A DNA stretch of 64,000 bases, from the NCBI GenBank assembly GCA_002840125.1, contig PGZF01000004.1, positions 1 to 64,000 of the forward strand, written 5' to 3'. This document shows, piece after piece, positions 17,614 to 25,644 of the stretch; position 1 is the first letter of the stretch, and each line of letters begins with the position of its first letter. Source of the stretch: Gammaproteobacteria bacterium HGW-Gammaproteobacteria-15 (GTDB lineage Bacteria > Pseudomonadota > Gammaproteobacteria > Enterobacterales > Alteromonadaceae). The position numbers were made by a program, and so were the translations under genes. The notes beneath the pieces are model-generated. The model made no database searches and was not told the origin of the DNA. It saw only the letters and a program-made list of their open reading frames with translations.

Positions 17614-18924
17614 ATGATTAACGACTGTTTTGCGCAAAATATGCGCGTAATTGCCAGCCGCTGGCCCACACTGGCAGATGTGTTACACCAGGCGGCCGCT
17701 GAACAACACCGCCCGGCAGTGCAACTGATAGAAGGGCAGGACAACACCCTGCTGATTAACGGCATTCAGCTAACCAGCCGCCATAACCGGCAGCAGGAAG
17801 CCTTACAACAAATCAGTAAATTGCCGCGGCATTATCCCCACATTACCCTTTATGGCACCGGCCTTGGCGATATGCAGCAACAGTTGCTTGGCCGTGAAGG
17901 CCTGCAGCAGCTGAGCGTATGTATCTTAAATGAGCATATTTTTGCGCTGGTGCTGCAATTACTTGATCAGCGGCACTGGCTTAGCGATAGCCGGGTAACG
18001 TTGCAGCTGGCTGCCAGCCAGAACGATATTCAGCCACCCTTTGCCGTGTTGCCGTCGGAATTGGTATTGGCCAGTGATGGCAGTATGAGAATTCGTGATC
18101 GCTTGTACAGCGAGCTGGAAGCCGGTTACGCTGCACAGCGCTTAAAACAGGACATCAGTGCTTTTTTGCCGCGTTTGCAGCAAAACCAGCTATTTTGGCA
18201 GCATGATCAACCGGTACAGGCATTGTTTAACTCTTTACCGCCAGAGAGAGACGTTTATGTGATTGGTGCCGGCCCTTCGCTGGAGCAACATTACGGCTTT
18301 ATCAGGCAAGCGCAGCAACAGGCCAGTGCAGCCCCTTTGCTGATCTGTGTCGACACCGCAGTAAATGCCTTGTTATCACAGGATATCAGGCCGGATATTA
18401 TTGTTAGCCGTGACCATAAAATCACATTACAACATTTGCCCTGCAGCAGCTTAACATCGGCCAGTAGTTTGGTATATTTCCCGCTGGCAAACCCCGAATT
18501 GCTACAACATTTTCCCGGTAAGCGTTATGTTGCCTTAAGCGACGGTGCGGTTTTCGACCCGGTACGCAAACAATTAGCTGCCGCAGCATTATTCAGCCAT
18601 GGCAGTGTAATACACCCCGCGGTGGATTTGGCTGTAAAAATGGGTGCTAAAAGTGTGCTGTTGTTTGGTACCGACTTTGCCTTTAGCCATAATAAAACTC
18701 ATGCCAGCTGGCAAAACGGTGCTTTAGGGCCCGGATATCAGGCTGCAACCGAACAGGTGATTAACGGTTTTGGCGAAAAAGTACCCACCTTACGCAATTT
18801 GCTTACTTACCTGACCGGCTTAGAGCGTTATATCAGCAAACAATCTGCAGTGAGGTTTTTTAACACCTCTAAAGCCGGTGCGGTAATTGCCGGCACGCAA
18901 TACCACACGGAGCTTACAACCTAA
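17614..18924 (+). CDS. maf: Motility accessory factor Maf (DUF115), putative flagellin glycosyltransferase
   Basis: 436 residues from ATG 17614 (TTG 17587 is an upstream in-frame alternative; neither has a strong Shine-Dalgarno). The DUF115/MptE-like core is clear: VYVIGAGPSLEQHYGFI (nucleotide-sugar binding GxGPS), LICVDTAVNALLSQDIRPDI, VSRDHK, and the late GAKSVLLFGTDFAFSHNKTH. Maf proteins transfer nonulosonic acid sugars (pseudaminic or legionaminic type) onto flagellin before export. No nonulosonate synthesis gene is in the window, so the donor must come from elsewhere. The flagellin lies at 27767. Confidence 0.85.
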   Translation: MINDCFAQNMRVIASRWPTLADVLHQAAAEQHRPAVQLIEGQDNTLLINGIQLTSRHNRQQEALQQISKLPRHYPHITLYGTGLGDMQQQLLGREGLQQLSVCILNEHIFALVLQLLDQRHWLSDSRVTLQLAASQNDIQPPFAVLPSELVLASDGSMRIRDRLYSELEAGYAAQRLKQDISAFLPRLQQNQLFWQHDQPVQALFNSLPPERDVYVIGAGPSLEQHYGFIRQAQQQASAAPLLICVDTAVNALLSQDIRPDIIVSRDHKITLQHLPCSSLTSASSLVYFPLANPELLQHFPGKRYVALSDGAVFDPVRKQLAAAALFSHGSVIHPAVDLAVKMGAKSVLLFGTDFAFSHNKTHASWQNGALGPGYQAATEQVINGFGEKVPTLRNLLTYLTGLERYISKQSAVRFFNTSKAGAVIAGTQYHTELTT

Positions 18925-19190
18925 TGCGCACTGTTGCTCAATGCGGGCAGCACGCCAAAACACTGGCGCTGCAGTTCCGCCTTGGTATCACCACGCAACC
19001 GGCACTTGAACTGGCAAACCTTGCCGGGCAACTTATTACGTTGTTTGCCAGCGCCACACCACAACAGATCGCTCAGTTACAGCAGTTGTTAACGGCAGTA
19101 CTGCAGTGCCAGCAAAACCGTGACTGGTCAGGCCTGGCTGATTACCTTGAGTACGAGCTGCAGGAACTGCTGGCAGGCTGCTTAGCCTGA
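18924..19190 (+). CDS. Small helical protein coupled to maf
   Basis: 88 residues. ATG 18924 overlaps the maf stop (TAATG), indicating coupled translation. All-alpha, Leu/Gln-rich, with an acidic C-terminal helix (DWSGLADYLEYELQELLAGC). Charge and length resemble flagellar chaperones of the FliS/FliT or GTP-independent adaptor kind, but no family is recognised. A Maf partner or chaperone is a reasonable inference from coupling. Confidence 0.55.
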   Translation: MRTVAQCGQHAKTLALQFRLGITTQPALELANLAGQLITLFASATPQQIAQLQQLLTAVLQCQQNRDWSGLADYLEYELQELLAGCLA

Positions 19191-19329
19191 TTTCGCTGGT
19201 CAACAGGGAAAATTAACCCTAATATAGTGCAATAATACAGAGCTAACCTGCTGTCTTGTATCGTTGTCAGCCAGCCTGAGATGCAACCGACAATGTTATA
19301 CATTCAGCCTTGCCGGTAAGGAGTAAAGG

Positions 19330-19881
19330 ATGCCCAGCGAAACTATTTTCCGCGTCCCATTATGGTTGTTCAGCTTCTCATTAATGTCATTGACACTTCC
19401 CGCCTGTGCCCAGCAAACTCAGCCGTCAGCGCCTTCAGCCGGAGCTGTAACATCTTATGGCGATTGCTCAATGATTGATTTTAAAGATATTGATGGTAGC
19501 GAGCTGACCAAAGCCGAGCTACTGGAGCGCATGGACGCCGATTTTGCTGCCAATCTGAATCAAAGTGAAAAATGTATGGCCGAGGCTATAAACAGTGGTG
19601 CCGGACGGATCAGTGCCGCAGGCGCTGGCACTGGCAGCGTGGCTGATGCCGCCGCGGGCACTAATGAACAGGCTGCGCAGTCAGGCAGTACTGAACCGAC
19701 ACAACATGCTGATAGTGCTAAAGAGTCTGAGAGCTCACCGTCAAAAGCAACCCAGAAAGGCAAAACCCAGCAAGGTAACTCTGCTGTGTGTGACACAGTG
19801 AAACAAGGCCTGGCGGGTGCGACGACTGACAGTGAGAAAAAACATTTCAGCGCTTTGATGACACAATATGGCTGCGAATAA
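19330..19881 (+). CDS. Secreted low-complexity protein, first gene of the ExbB/vWA module
   Basis: 183 residues, family unknown. A signal segment (VPLWLFSFSLMSLTLPACAQ) with possible lipidation at Cys (LPAC) is followed by a short structured part with YGDCSMIDFKDIDGSELTKA (EF-hand-like acidic run), a Gly/Ala/Ser/Glu-rich disordered linker (about residues 95-150), and a C-terminal helix with two Cys (VCDTVKQGLAGATT, QYGCE). Four Cys could form disulfides in the periplasm. AAGGAG lies 7 bases before ATG. The gap of 139 bases after the maf group holds no promoter I recognise. Confidence 0.5.
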   Translation: MPSETIFRVPLWLFSFSLMSLTLPACAQQTQPSAPSAGAVTSYGDCSMIDFKDIDGSELTKAELLERMDADFAANLNQSEKCMAEAINSGAGRISAAGAGTGSVADAAAGTNEQAAQSGSTEPTQHADSAKESESSPSKATQKGKTQQGNSAVCDTVKQGLAGATTDSEKKHFSALMTQYGCE

Positions 19882-19950
19882 TTCAGAATGGCCGTGAATA
19901 ATTTAGAATAGCTGTGAATAATTTAGAATAGCTGTGGATAATTTAGAAAT
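19871..19950. repeat. Four 20-bp tandem repeats at a gene junction
   Basis: Four consecutive 20-base units start at 19871, 19891, 19911 and 19931, with consensus GCTGTGAATAATTTAGAATA. Units two and three differ only at the second and third base. The array covers the stop codon of the secreted protein and ends one base before the Shine-Dalgarno of the lipoprotein gene. A 20-base unit is not a multiple of three, so copy-number change would shift upstream-frame stops and the distance between the genes. Confidence 0.8.
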
Positions 19951-19960
19951 GGAGCTGGCA

Positions 19961-21247
19961 ATGCAACCTCGTTCTCTTTTGCAACACCATAAACATTGGC
20001 TGGCGGCCGCCTGTGCCCTGTTGGCACTGGCAATTAGTGGTTGTCAGTCTACCCAGACGAATGTTAGCAGCGTAGGCCCTGCTATTGGCGGCCAGCCAAA
20101 AACAGCGGAACTGGGTAAGACAGAGCGTGAGTTTAAGTATCAGTCGGCTATTTATCTGAATGTGGCCGTGCCGGTATTTGACCCAGGCATTCCGCTGGAT
20201 GCCAAAGGCAACATTAATGACAAAAAAGTGGCTGAAGAAGATATCTGGCCACAGGTACGGCGGCTGGAAGCAAACCGCTTTGCCATTGATACCAAAAAAG
20301 CACTGGCGGCGACCAAAGTATTTGGTTCGATTAATGTTACACCAGACGCGTCGGTTTCTGCCGATGTGTATGTACTTGGCAAAATTAATTATTCTGATAC
20401 CGAAACGGTGCGGATCAGCGTGCGGGTGATGGATGCTACCAACGATATCTGGGGAGAAAAGACCTTTGAGCATCAGGTAGGTGAAGCCTTTTACCGCGAT
20501 GCGCTGCGTAAAGATCAAAACCCTTACGCGCCGGTATTTAACGATATTGCCGCCTACGTTTACGATTTACTGATTAAAAAATCAGAAGCAGATAAAAAGA
20601 AAATTCAGCAGGTGTCGGACTTGCGCTATGCCGCTATGTATAGCCAGGAAGCCTTTGCACCTTATATTGTCAGCAAAAGAAAAGGCTTTACCTCACGGCA
20701 AACCGTATATGATCTGAACGGCGCACCAGCAGCAAACGACCCTATGTTGCAACGGGTAAACTTACTGCAGGCCAAAGATGAGCAGTTTATTGACCAACTG
20801 CAAGACAGCTATGAAGCCTTTTATGCCGAATCAGACGAAGCCTATAGCAAATATCAGCGCGAAACCCTGCCGATTGCCGCAGATATCCGGAAGAAAAAAG
20901 CCGAACGCGCTACCCAGCAACTGGTGGCTGCCGGCAGTGCTGTGCTGGGCATTATGCTGGTGAAAAACTCTAATTCTGCTATCGGTGAAGTAGGCGCTAT
21001 CGCGGCGGGGGCTGCAGCCATTTACAGCCTTAGCCAGGCAATACAAACAAACCGTGAGCTCAGTGCACAGCGCGATGTGCTCAGTGAAATGGGGCAAAGC
21101 CTGGATATTAAAGTAACCCCTCAGGTGGTGGAACTTAACGAGCAGAGTATTGAGCTGAAAGGCACGGCTACTGAGCAATACACCCAGTTAAGACAAAAGC
21201 TGTTAGAGATTTATCAGTTAGAAGCAACACCAAATCAGCAACTGTAA
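19961..21247 (+). CDS. Putative outer-membrane lipoprotein of the ExbB/vWA module
   Basis: 428 residues from ATG 19961, preferred over GTG 19934 because GGAG at 19951-19954 is 7 bases upstream and it gives a clean lipoprotein signal (LAAACALLALAISGC). The Ser/Gln after the lipid Cys predicts the outer membrane. Residues ~50-165 resemble a CsgG/LPP20-like alpha-beta fold (ADVYVLGKINYSDTETVRIS, DATNDIWGEKTFEHQVGEAF); then a helical region, and a Gly/Ala-rich hydrophobic stretch about 320-350 (GAIAAGAAAIYSLSQAI) of glycine-zipper character. No precise family. Likely the outer-membrane partner of the inner-membrane channel encoded downstream. Confidence 0.55.
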   Translation: MQPRSLLQHHKHWLAAACALLALAISGCQSTQTNVSSVGPAIGGQPKTAELGKTEREFKYQSAIYLNVAVPVFDPGIPLDAKGNINDKKVAEEDIWPQVRRLEANRFAIDTKKALAATKVFGSINVTPDASVSADVYVLGKINYSDTETVRISVRVMDATNDIWGEKTFEHQVGEAFYRDALRKDQNPYAPVFNDIAAYVYDLLIKKSEADKKKIQQVSDLRYAAMYSQEAFAPYIVSKRKGFTSRQTVYDLNGAPAANDPMLQRVNLLQAKDEQFIDQLQDSYEAFYAESDEAYSKYQRETLPIAADIRKKKAERATQQLVAAGSAVLGIMLVKNSNSAIGEVGAIAAGAAAIYSLSQAIQTNRELSAQRDVLSEMGQSLDIKVTPQVVELNEQSIELKGTATEQYTQLRQKLLEIYQLEATPNQQL

Positions 21248-21279
21248 AGATGTCTTAAGCTTCAGGCAAGGAACCGGAT

Positions 21280-22725
21280 GTGGCCAGAGCGTTAGATGAC
21301 GTAATAAACCAAGATAAGCAGTCAAAGAAAGCTTTTTATCTCAAAGTTATAGCCGTTTTCTTTGCGATATTGTTGCTATTAGCTGTAGTGTGGCTGCTAC
21401 TCACCTGGTTTGCCGCTTCGGCCCCGGCGGGCAGCAATACAGCGCCGCCACAGGCAGTGCCTTCTGCAACGGTGGGGCCTGCGGTGTCAGGCATGCCGGA
21501 TGAACAAGCCCGCAAAGCATTACAGCAGCTGCTGTCAGACAGCAATAATCAGGTTAATCAGCTGGCGGCCGATCCGCATCTGTCTGCCTGGCAAAACGCT
21601 TCGGTAAACGCTTTGCAACAAAGCATGCAGCAAGCTTACCGGCTGTATGGCCAGCAACTGTACAGTGAAACCAGCATTTTGCTGCGCGATATTCAGCAGC
21701 AAAGCAGCGCACTGCAGCAAAACTATATCCAGGCTTATGAAACGGCTTACCAAACGGCCAGTGCCGCTTTTAGCAATACCGATCTGCCGGCGGCCCAACT
21801 TAATAACAGCCGGGCACTGGCCATAAACCCGTTATATGCGCCGGCATTGCAGTTGCAGCAGCGGCTTGATGTGGCTACCCAGGTGCAGGAACTCTGGCAG
21901 CAGGTGCGGGTAGCGCAGCTGGAAAACAATGTCAGTAAGCAAAAAACGCTGTTGCAGCAAATTCATCAGTTAGATCCGGCAGACCAGCAGGCCGCCCAAC
22001 GTTTGGCTGCGTTAAACCAGCAAGCGCAGCAACAGTCATTTGCCGAGGTTGTGGCGCAGGCTGTGGCTGCACTGGATCAAGCCGATTACGCCGCAGCCCG
22101 CCAGGCATTAGCCCGGGCGCGCAGCATTGATAGCAGTCGCTCAGAATTAGTGAATTTACAGCGTCGGCTGGATAGCGCCGAAAAAGCGGGTGCGGCCGCG
22201 CAGGCTGAGCAGCAAATTCAGGTATTTATTGAGGTTGATGAATGGCCAACGGTAAAAATGCTGGCAGAAAATGGCCTGAAGTTAAACGCCGATAACCCGG
22301 TGTTGCAGCAGGCGCTGCAAAACGCTAACCAAATTATTCAGGCCGGGCAGCGGTTGCAGTCATTTTTAGCCAGCCCACAACGCCTTACTGATGCCAATAT
22401 CCGTCAGCGCGCCAATGAAGCGATCACAGCCGCGCAGCCATTAACGGCACAAAGTGCCAGGTTGGCGCAGCAACTTAGCCAGTTACAAAGCTTGCTGCAG
22501 GCACAGGCGCAACCTGTGCCTGTGTTGGTAAAAAGCGATGGCCGCACCAATATCCGGGTGCTCGGGGTGGGCAATGTCGGTGAAGTGAAAGAAAAAACCA
22601 TCAACCTGCTGCCTGGCACTTATCAGTTTGAAGGCAGCTGTAAAGGCTATCGTACAGAAATTATCAGCGTTGAAGTTAACCCGGCGATGCCAGCTGTGCA
22701 ACTACAATGCAAAACCCGGATCTGA
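21280..22725 (+). CDS. Single-pass membrane protein with coiled-coil/TPR-like periplasmic repeats
   Basis: 481 residues, start GTG with AAGGAA 6 bases upstream. A basic N-terminus, one membrane helix at about residues 19-45 (VIAVFFAILLLLAVVWLLL), then about 340 residues of Gln/Ala-rich helical repeats with TPR-like spacing (FSNTDLPAAQLNNSRALAIN, LDQADYAAARQALARARSID), and a C-terminal beta domain (about 400-481) similar to PEGA (VKEKTINLLPGTYQFEGSCK GYRTEI). The layout suggests a type II inner-membrane protein reaching into the periplasm. Family unknown. It is 12 bases from the next gene. Confidence 0.6.
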   Translation: MARALDDVINQDKQSKKAFYLKVIAVFFAILLLLAVVWLLLTWFAASAPAGSNTAPPQAVPSATVGPAVSGMPDEQARKALQQLLSDSNNQVNQLAADPHLSAWQNASVNALQQSMQQAYRLYGQQLYSETSILLRDIQQQSSALQQNYIQAYETAYQTASAAFSNTDLPAAQLNNSRALAINPLYAPALQLQQRLDVATQVQELWQQVRVAQLENNVSKQKTLLQQIHQLDPADQQAAQRLAALNQQAQQQSFAEVVAQAVAALDQADYAAARQALARARSIDSSRSELVNLQRRLDSAEKAGAAAQAEQQIQVFIEVDEWPTVKMLAENGLKLNADNPVLQQALQNANQIIQAGQRLQSFLASPQRLTDANIRQRANEAITAAQPLTAQSARLAQQLSQLQSLLQAQAQPVPVLVKSDGRTNIRVLGVGNVGEVKEKTINLLPGTYQFEGSCKGYRTEIISVEVNPAMPAVQLQCKTRI

Positions 22726-22737
22726 GAGGAATAAGCA

Positions 22738-24717
22738 GTGAGTCGGATTGATACGTCTATTGCATCAGATAAACGCAAGCGCAAATGGATCGTGCTCAGC
22801 AGTATTGTGCTGTTGGCGCTGGTTATGGCCAGCTATCTGGCCTGGCTGTTTTTATTAAAAGGTTTTACCGTAACGGTGCACCCGGCAGAGGCGGCACAAA
22901 CACAGCGTTTTACGGTAGCGTCGGGCAGCGGCTTTTTTATTGAAAATAAACTGTATATGTTAGGCTCGCGCGCTGAAATTGTGATCAGCGCCGATAAGTT
23001 TGAGCCATTACAGCGGTTGGTGCTCAGCAGTGAGCAGAGCAACCTTAGTGTTACGTTACAGCCAATGCCTGCCAGTATTAAGCTGGATACAGTGCCTGAA
23101 GTGGCGGATATCAGCTGGACAGTTAATGGCCAGCTACACAGCCAGGGCCCGCTGCTGACAGGCCGTTTTGCGCCGGGTGAGTATCAAATTAGTGCCGAAC
23201 ACCCGCATTTTCAACCGCAAAGCCTGACACTGACAGCCGCTATTGCCGATGATATTGCCAAAACGCTGACATTAACGCCGGTACAGGGGGAACTGACACT
23301 GGCGTCGCGGCCGGCAGGGGCCAGCGTTACAGTAAATGGCCAGGCTGTTGGTAAAACACCATTAATTTTACCGCAAAGCGGCGGCAACTATCAGGTGCAG
23401 GTCAACCTGGAGGGGTACGAGCCGGTGCAGGATACTATCGACATAAGCTATCGTCAGCCAAAACCCGCACGGGATTATTTTTTGCAGCCGCTGCAGGCTG
23501 TATTAACCATAGCTGCAACGCCGCAAGACGGCGTCTTGCTGCTAAATGGCAAACCGGCCAGCAGCCCCGCCAGTATTGATGCCGGTAAAGCTTACACCGT
23601 GCGCTATGAAAAGGCTGGTTACCTGGCGCAGTCGCAAAGCGTTACGCTAAAACCGGCAGAGCAGCGTACACTGAATTTTGATCTGAAAGCAGAAATGGGC
23701 CAGGTGCGTTTTAGTGCAAACCACACGGCCGATGTACTGATCAATGGCAAGATGGTGGGGCAAACCCCGCTAACCTTGTCGTTGCAGGCATTAGCGCAGA
23801 ATGTTGAATTTCGTAAAACCGGTTATCGTACCGTAAGCCGCACTGTTACTCCTACTCAGCGGCAAACGCAGACAGTACAAGCCGACATGCTGACAGAATT
23901 CGACGCCCGGCGCCGCGAAGGTAAACCCTTGTTTGCTCAAACGCTGGGCATTAGTCTTATTGAAGTACAACTAAAAGCCTTTACCATGGGCTCGCCTGCC
24001 AATGAGCCGGATCGGGGCCGTAACGAGCACCCGCTTAATGTTAATTTCAGCCGTAATATCTGGGTATCGGCGCATGAGATCACAGAGGCACAGTATGGTG
24101 CTTTCAAAGGGCAAACCGGCGGCTCTGCACTGCCGGTAACCCAGGTATCCTGGTTGGACGCCGTTAAATTCAGCAACTGGTTAAGCGTGCAGGAAGGGCT
24201 TGCAGTGTTTTATAACCTGCAAGGCGACAGGGTGGTGGGCTTTAACGCCGATAGCCCAGGCTACCGGCTGTTAACCGAAGCCGAATGGGAGTTTATTGCC
24301 AAGCATAATCGGCGCGCCGCCAGAACGACTTATGTGTGGGGCAGCGAAGATAGGTTGCGCGATAAGCAGGGTAACTTTGCCGATAAGTCGGTACAGGGCC
24401 AGCAAACTTTCTTTTTCCGCGATTATAACGATGGCTTTGCCGGTAAAGCGCCGGTAGGCAGTTTCCGTGCTGATCGGGCTGGTTTTTATGATCTGGACGG
24501 CAATGTACGCGAATGGGTGCATGATGCTTACGCGGTAACCGCGCCTGATACCAGCAAGCAGTATACTGATTATCGTGGTGCAACCAGTGGTCAGGGGTAT
24601 GTGATAAAAGGGGCGTCTTATAAGTCTGGCCGCCTGAAGGAACTCAGAGCCAGTATCCGTAACGAAGGCAGCGGGCCGCAAGACGATGTTGGCTTTCGGA
24701 TTGCCCGCTATCAATAG
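22738..24717 (+). CDS. Membrane-anchored PEGA-repeat protein with C-terminal FGE-sulfatase (SUMF1/PvdO-like) domain lacking cysteines
   Basis: 659 residues, GTG start with GAGGAAT upstream. One membrane helix at ~18-42 (IVLSSIVLLALVMASYLAWL), then about four PEGA-like modules (near residues 112-180, 187-252, 258-318, 322-380), e.g. LTLASRPAGASVTVNGQAVG KTPL and ADVLINGKMVGQTPLTL. Residues ~400-659 form the formylglycine-generating-enzyme fold: LIEVQLKAFTMGSPANEPDR, HEITEAQYGAF, PVTQVSWLDAVKFSNWLS, YRLLTEAEWEFIAKH, GNVREWVHDAY and DVGFRIARYQ. The whole protein contains no Cys, so the copper-binding catalytic pair of true FGE is missing; it is probably a binding or structural module in the periplasm. 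Confidence 0.8.
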   Translation: MSRIDTSIASDKRKRKWIVLSSIVLLALVMASYLAWLFLLKGFTVTVHPAEAAQTQRFTVASGSGFFIENKLYMLGSRAEIVISADKFEPLQRLVLSSEQSNLSVTLQPMPASIKLDTVPEVADISWTVNGQLHSQGPLLTGRFAPGEYQISAEHPHFQPQSLTLTAAIADDIAKTLTLTPVQGELTLASRPAGASVTVNGQAVGKTPLILPQSGGNYQVQVNLEGYEPVQDTIDISYRQPKPARDYFLQPLQAVLTIAATPQDGVLLLNGKPASSPASIDAGKAYTVRYEKAGYLAQSQSVTLKPAEQRTLNFDLKAEMGQVRFSANHTADVLINGKMVGQTPLTLSLQALAQNVEFRKTGYRTVSRTVTPTQRQTQTVQADMLTEFDARRREGKPLFAQTLGISLIEVQLKAFTMGSPANEPDRGRNEHPLNVNFSRNIWVSAHEITEAQYGAFKGQTGGSALPVTQVSWLDAVKFSNWLSVQEGLAVFYNLQGDRVVGFNADSPGYRLLTEAEWEFIAKHNRRAARTTYVWGSEDRLRDKQGNFADKSVQGQQTFFFRDYNDGFAGKAPVGSFRADRAGFYDLDGNVREWVHDAYAVTAPDTSKQYTDYRGATSGQGYVIKGASYKSGRLKELRASIRNEGSGPQDDVGFRIARYQ

Positions 24718-24736
24718 CCAATAGCAGGAGTTAACT

Positions 24737-24844
24737 ATGAAAAAACGCATCATACTGGCCTTAGTGCTACTGGCAGTGGCAGGATCCGCGGCGGCCTATT
24801 TTGTATCACTGGATGCGCCACAGGATTTCCCCATTAATATCTGA
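24737..24844 (+). CDS. 35-residue single-pass membrane peptide
   Basis: A small gene with start ATG 24737, preceded by AGGAG with a 6-base spacing, and stop TGA 24842-24844. The product is MKKRIILALVLLAVAGSAAA followed by YFVSLDAPQDFPINI: a basic start, one hydrophobic helix, short polar tail. The A-G-S-A-A-A run could also be cut as a signal peptide. It lies 19 bases after the PEGA-FGE gene and 19 before the ExbB-like gene, the right spacing for an operon gene. Small accessory subunits are common in ExbB/TolQ-type and other channel complexes; that role is inferred. Confidence 0.55.
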   Translation: MKKRIILALVLLAVAGSAAAYFVSLDAPQDFPINI

Positions 24845-24863
24845 CGAGCGGAGCAGCACATTT

Positions 24864-25634
24864 ATGCGTAACAAAGATTCTGCCGCCATGAACCCCGACA
24901 TCCTGAGCAGTGTGTTGGTGCTGGCGGGTTGTTTTACTCTGGTGCATTTGTTTTATGAAGGCATAGTGCGGCCAACTGCGGCGGCTATTCTGGCTGCCGA
25001 GGGCAGCAGTGGTTTGTTTTCTATCTGGGTTATTGTCAAAGATATGGAGCAGCAGGTGTGTTTTTCGTTATTGCTGTTTTGCCTGTTTCTGATGGGCTAT
25101 AAATTATGGCGCCTGTTAGATGAAGAAACCCTGTATACCCGCGACTTTCTGCGGGACTATGACAAAAGCCTGCCGCTGGACGTAGAGCTGGCGCTGTCAG
25201 AGCTGGAGGCGTCGTCGTACAAAAATAACCCGGCCATGGCAACCTGGATCAATTGTATCCGGCGTTTTAAAAACACCCGTAATGTGCAGCATGCTGCCGA
25301 CGCTATTGAGTCCTCTGTAGAAAGCCTGGCGGCACAACTGGAAAGCGGTAACAGTATGGTGCGTTATATTATCTGGGCCATTCCCAGTATTGGCTTTGTT
25401 GGTACTGTGCGTGGTATTGGCCAGGCATTGGCGCAGGCAGATAAAGCCCTGGCCGGTGATATTGCCGGTATGACCGCATCGCTGGGTGTGGCCTTTAACT
25501 CCACGCTCGTGGCGTTATTTATCTCACTGATTTTAATGTATTTTATGCACATTCTTAATGGCAGGCAGGATACGATGGTGTTAAATACACAACAGTCCTG
25601 TGAGAAACACCTGTTAGCGCATTTGCATAACTGA
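24864..25634 (+). CDS. MotA/TolQ/ExbB-family proton channel subunit
   Basis: 256 residues from ATG 24864 (GGAG ten bases upstream). Membrane helices lie near residues 13-34, 63-83, 162-184 and 198-225. The signature region SMVRYIIWAIPSIGFVGTVR GIGQAL followed by IAGMTASLGVAFNSTLVALF is typical of TolQ/ExbB helices 2-3, which line the proton path. The cytoplasmic loop (DFLRDYDKSLPLDVELALSE) is short, as in ExbB and unlike MotA. It lies directly upstream of two ExbD/MotB-like proteins, so it should form the A-type pentamer of a proton-driven envelope motor. Not one of the flagellar stators, which are encoded at 33452-35316. Confidence 0.85.
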   Translation: MRNKDSAAMNPDILSSVLVLAGCFTLVHLFYEGIVRPTAAAILAAEGSSGLFSIWVIVKDMEQQVCFSLLLFCLFLMGYKLWRLLDEETLYTRDFLRDYDKSLPLDVELALSELEASSYKNNPAMATWINCIRRFKNTRNVQHAADAIESSVESLAAQLESGNSMVRYIIWAIPSIGFVGTVRGIGQALAQADKALAGDIAGMTASLGVAFNSTLVALFISLILMYFMHILNGRQDTMVLNTQQSCEKHLLAHLHN

Positions 25635-25644
25635 TTAGCAGCCT

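Noticed and set aside
19312-19319. GCCGGTAA resembling a sigma-28 -10 box before the ExbB/vWA module
   Set aside because: It would place the transcription start after the Shine-Dalgarno and 4 bases before the ATG, and no -35 box lies at the right distance.
22738-24717. Sulfatase-modifying (formylglycine-generating) enzyme function
   Set aside because: The protein contains no Cys, so the catalytic copper site is missing, and no sulfatase gene is nearby.
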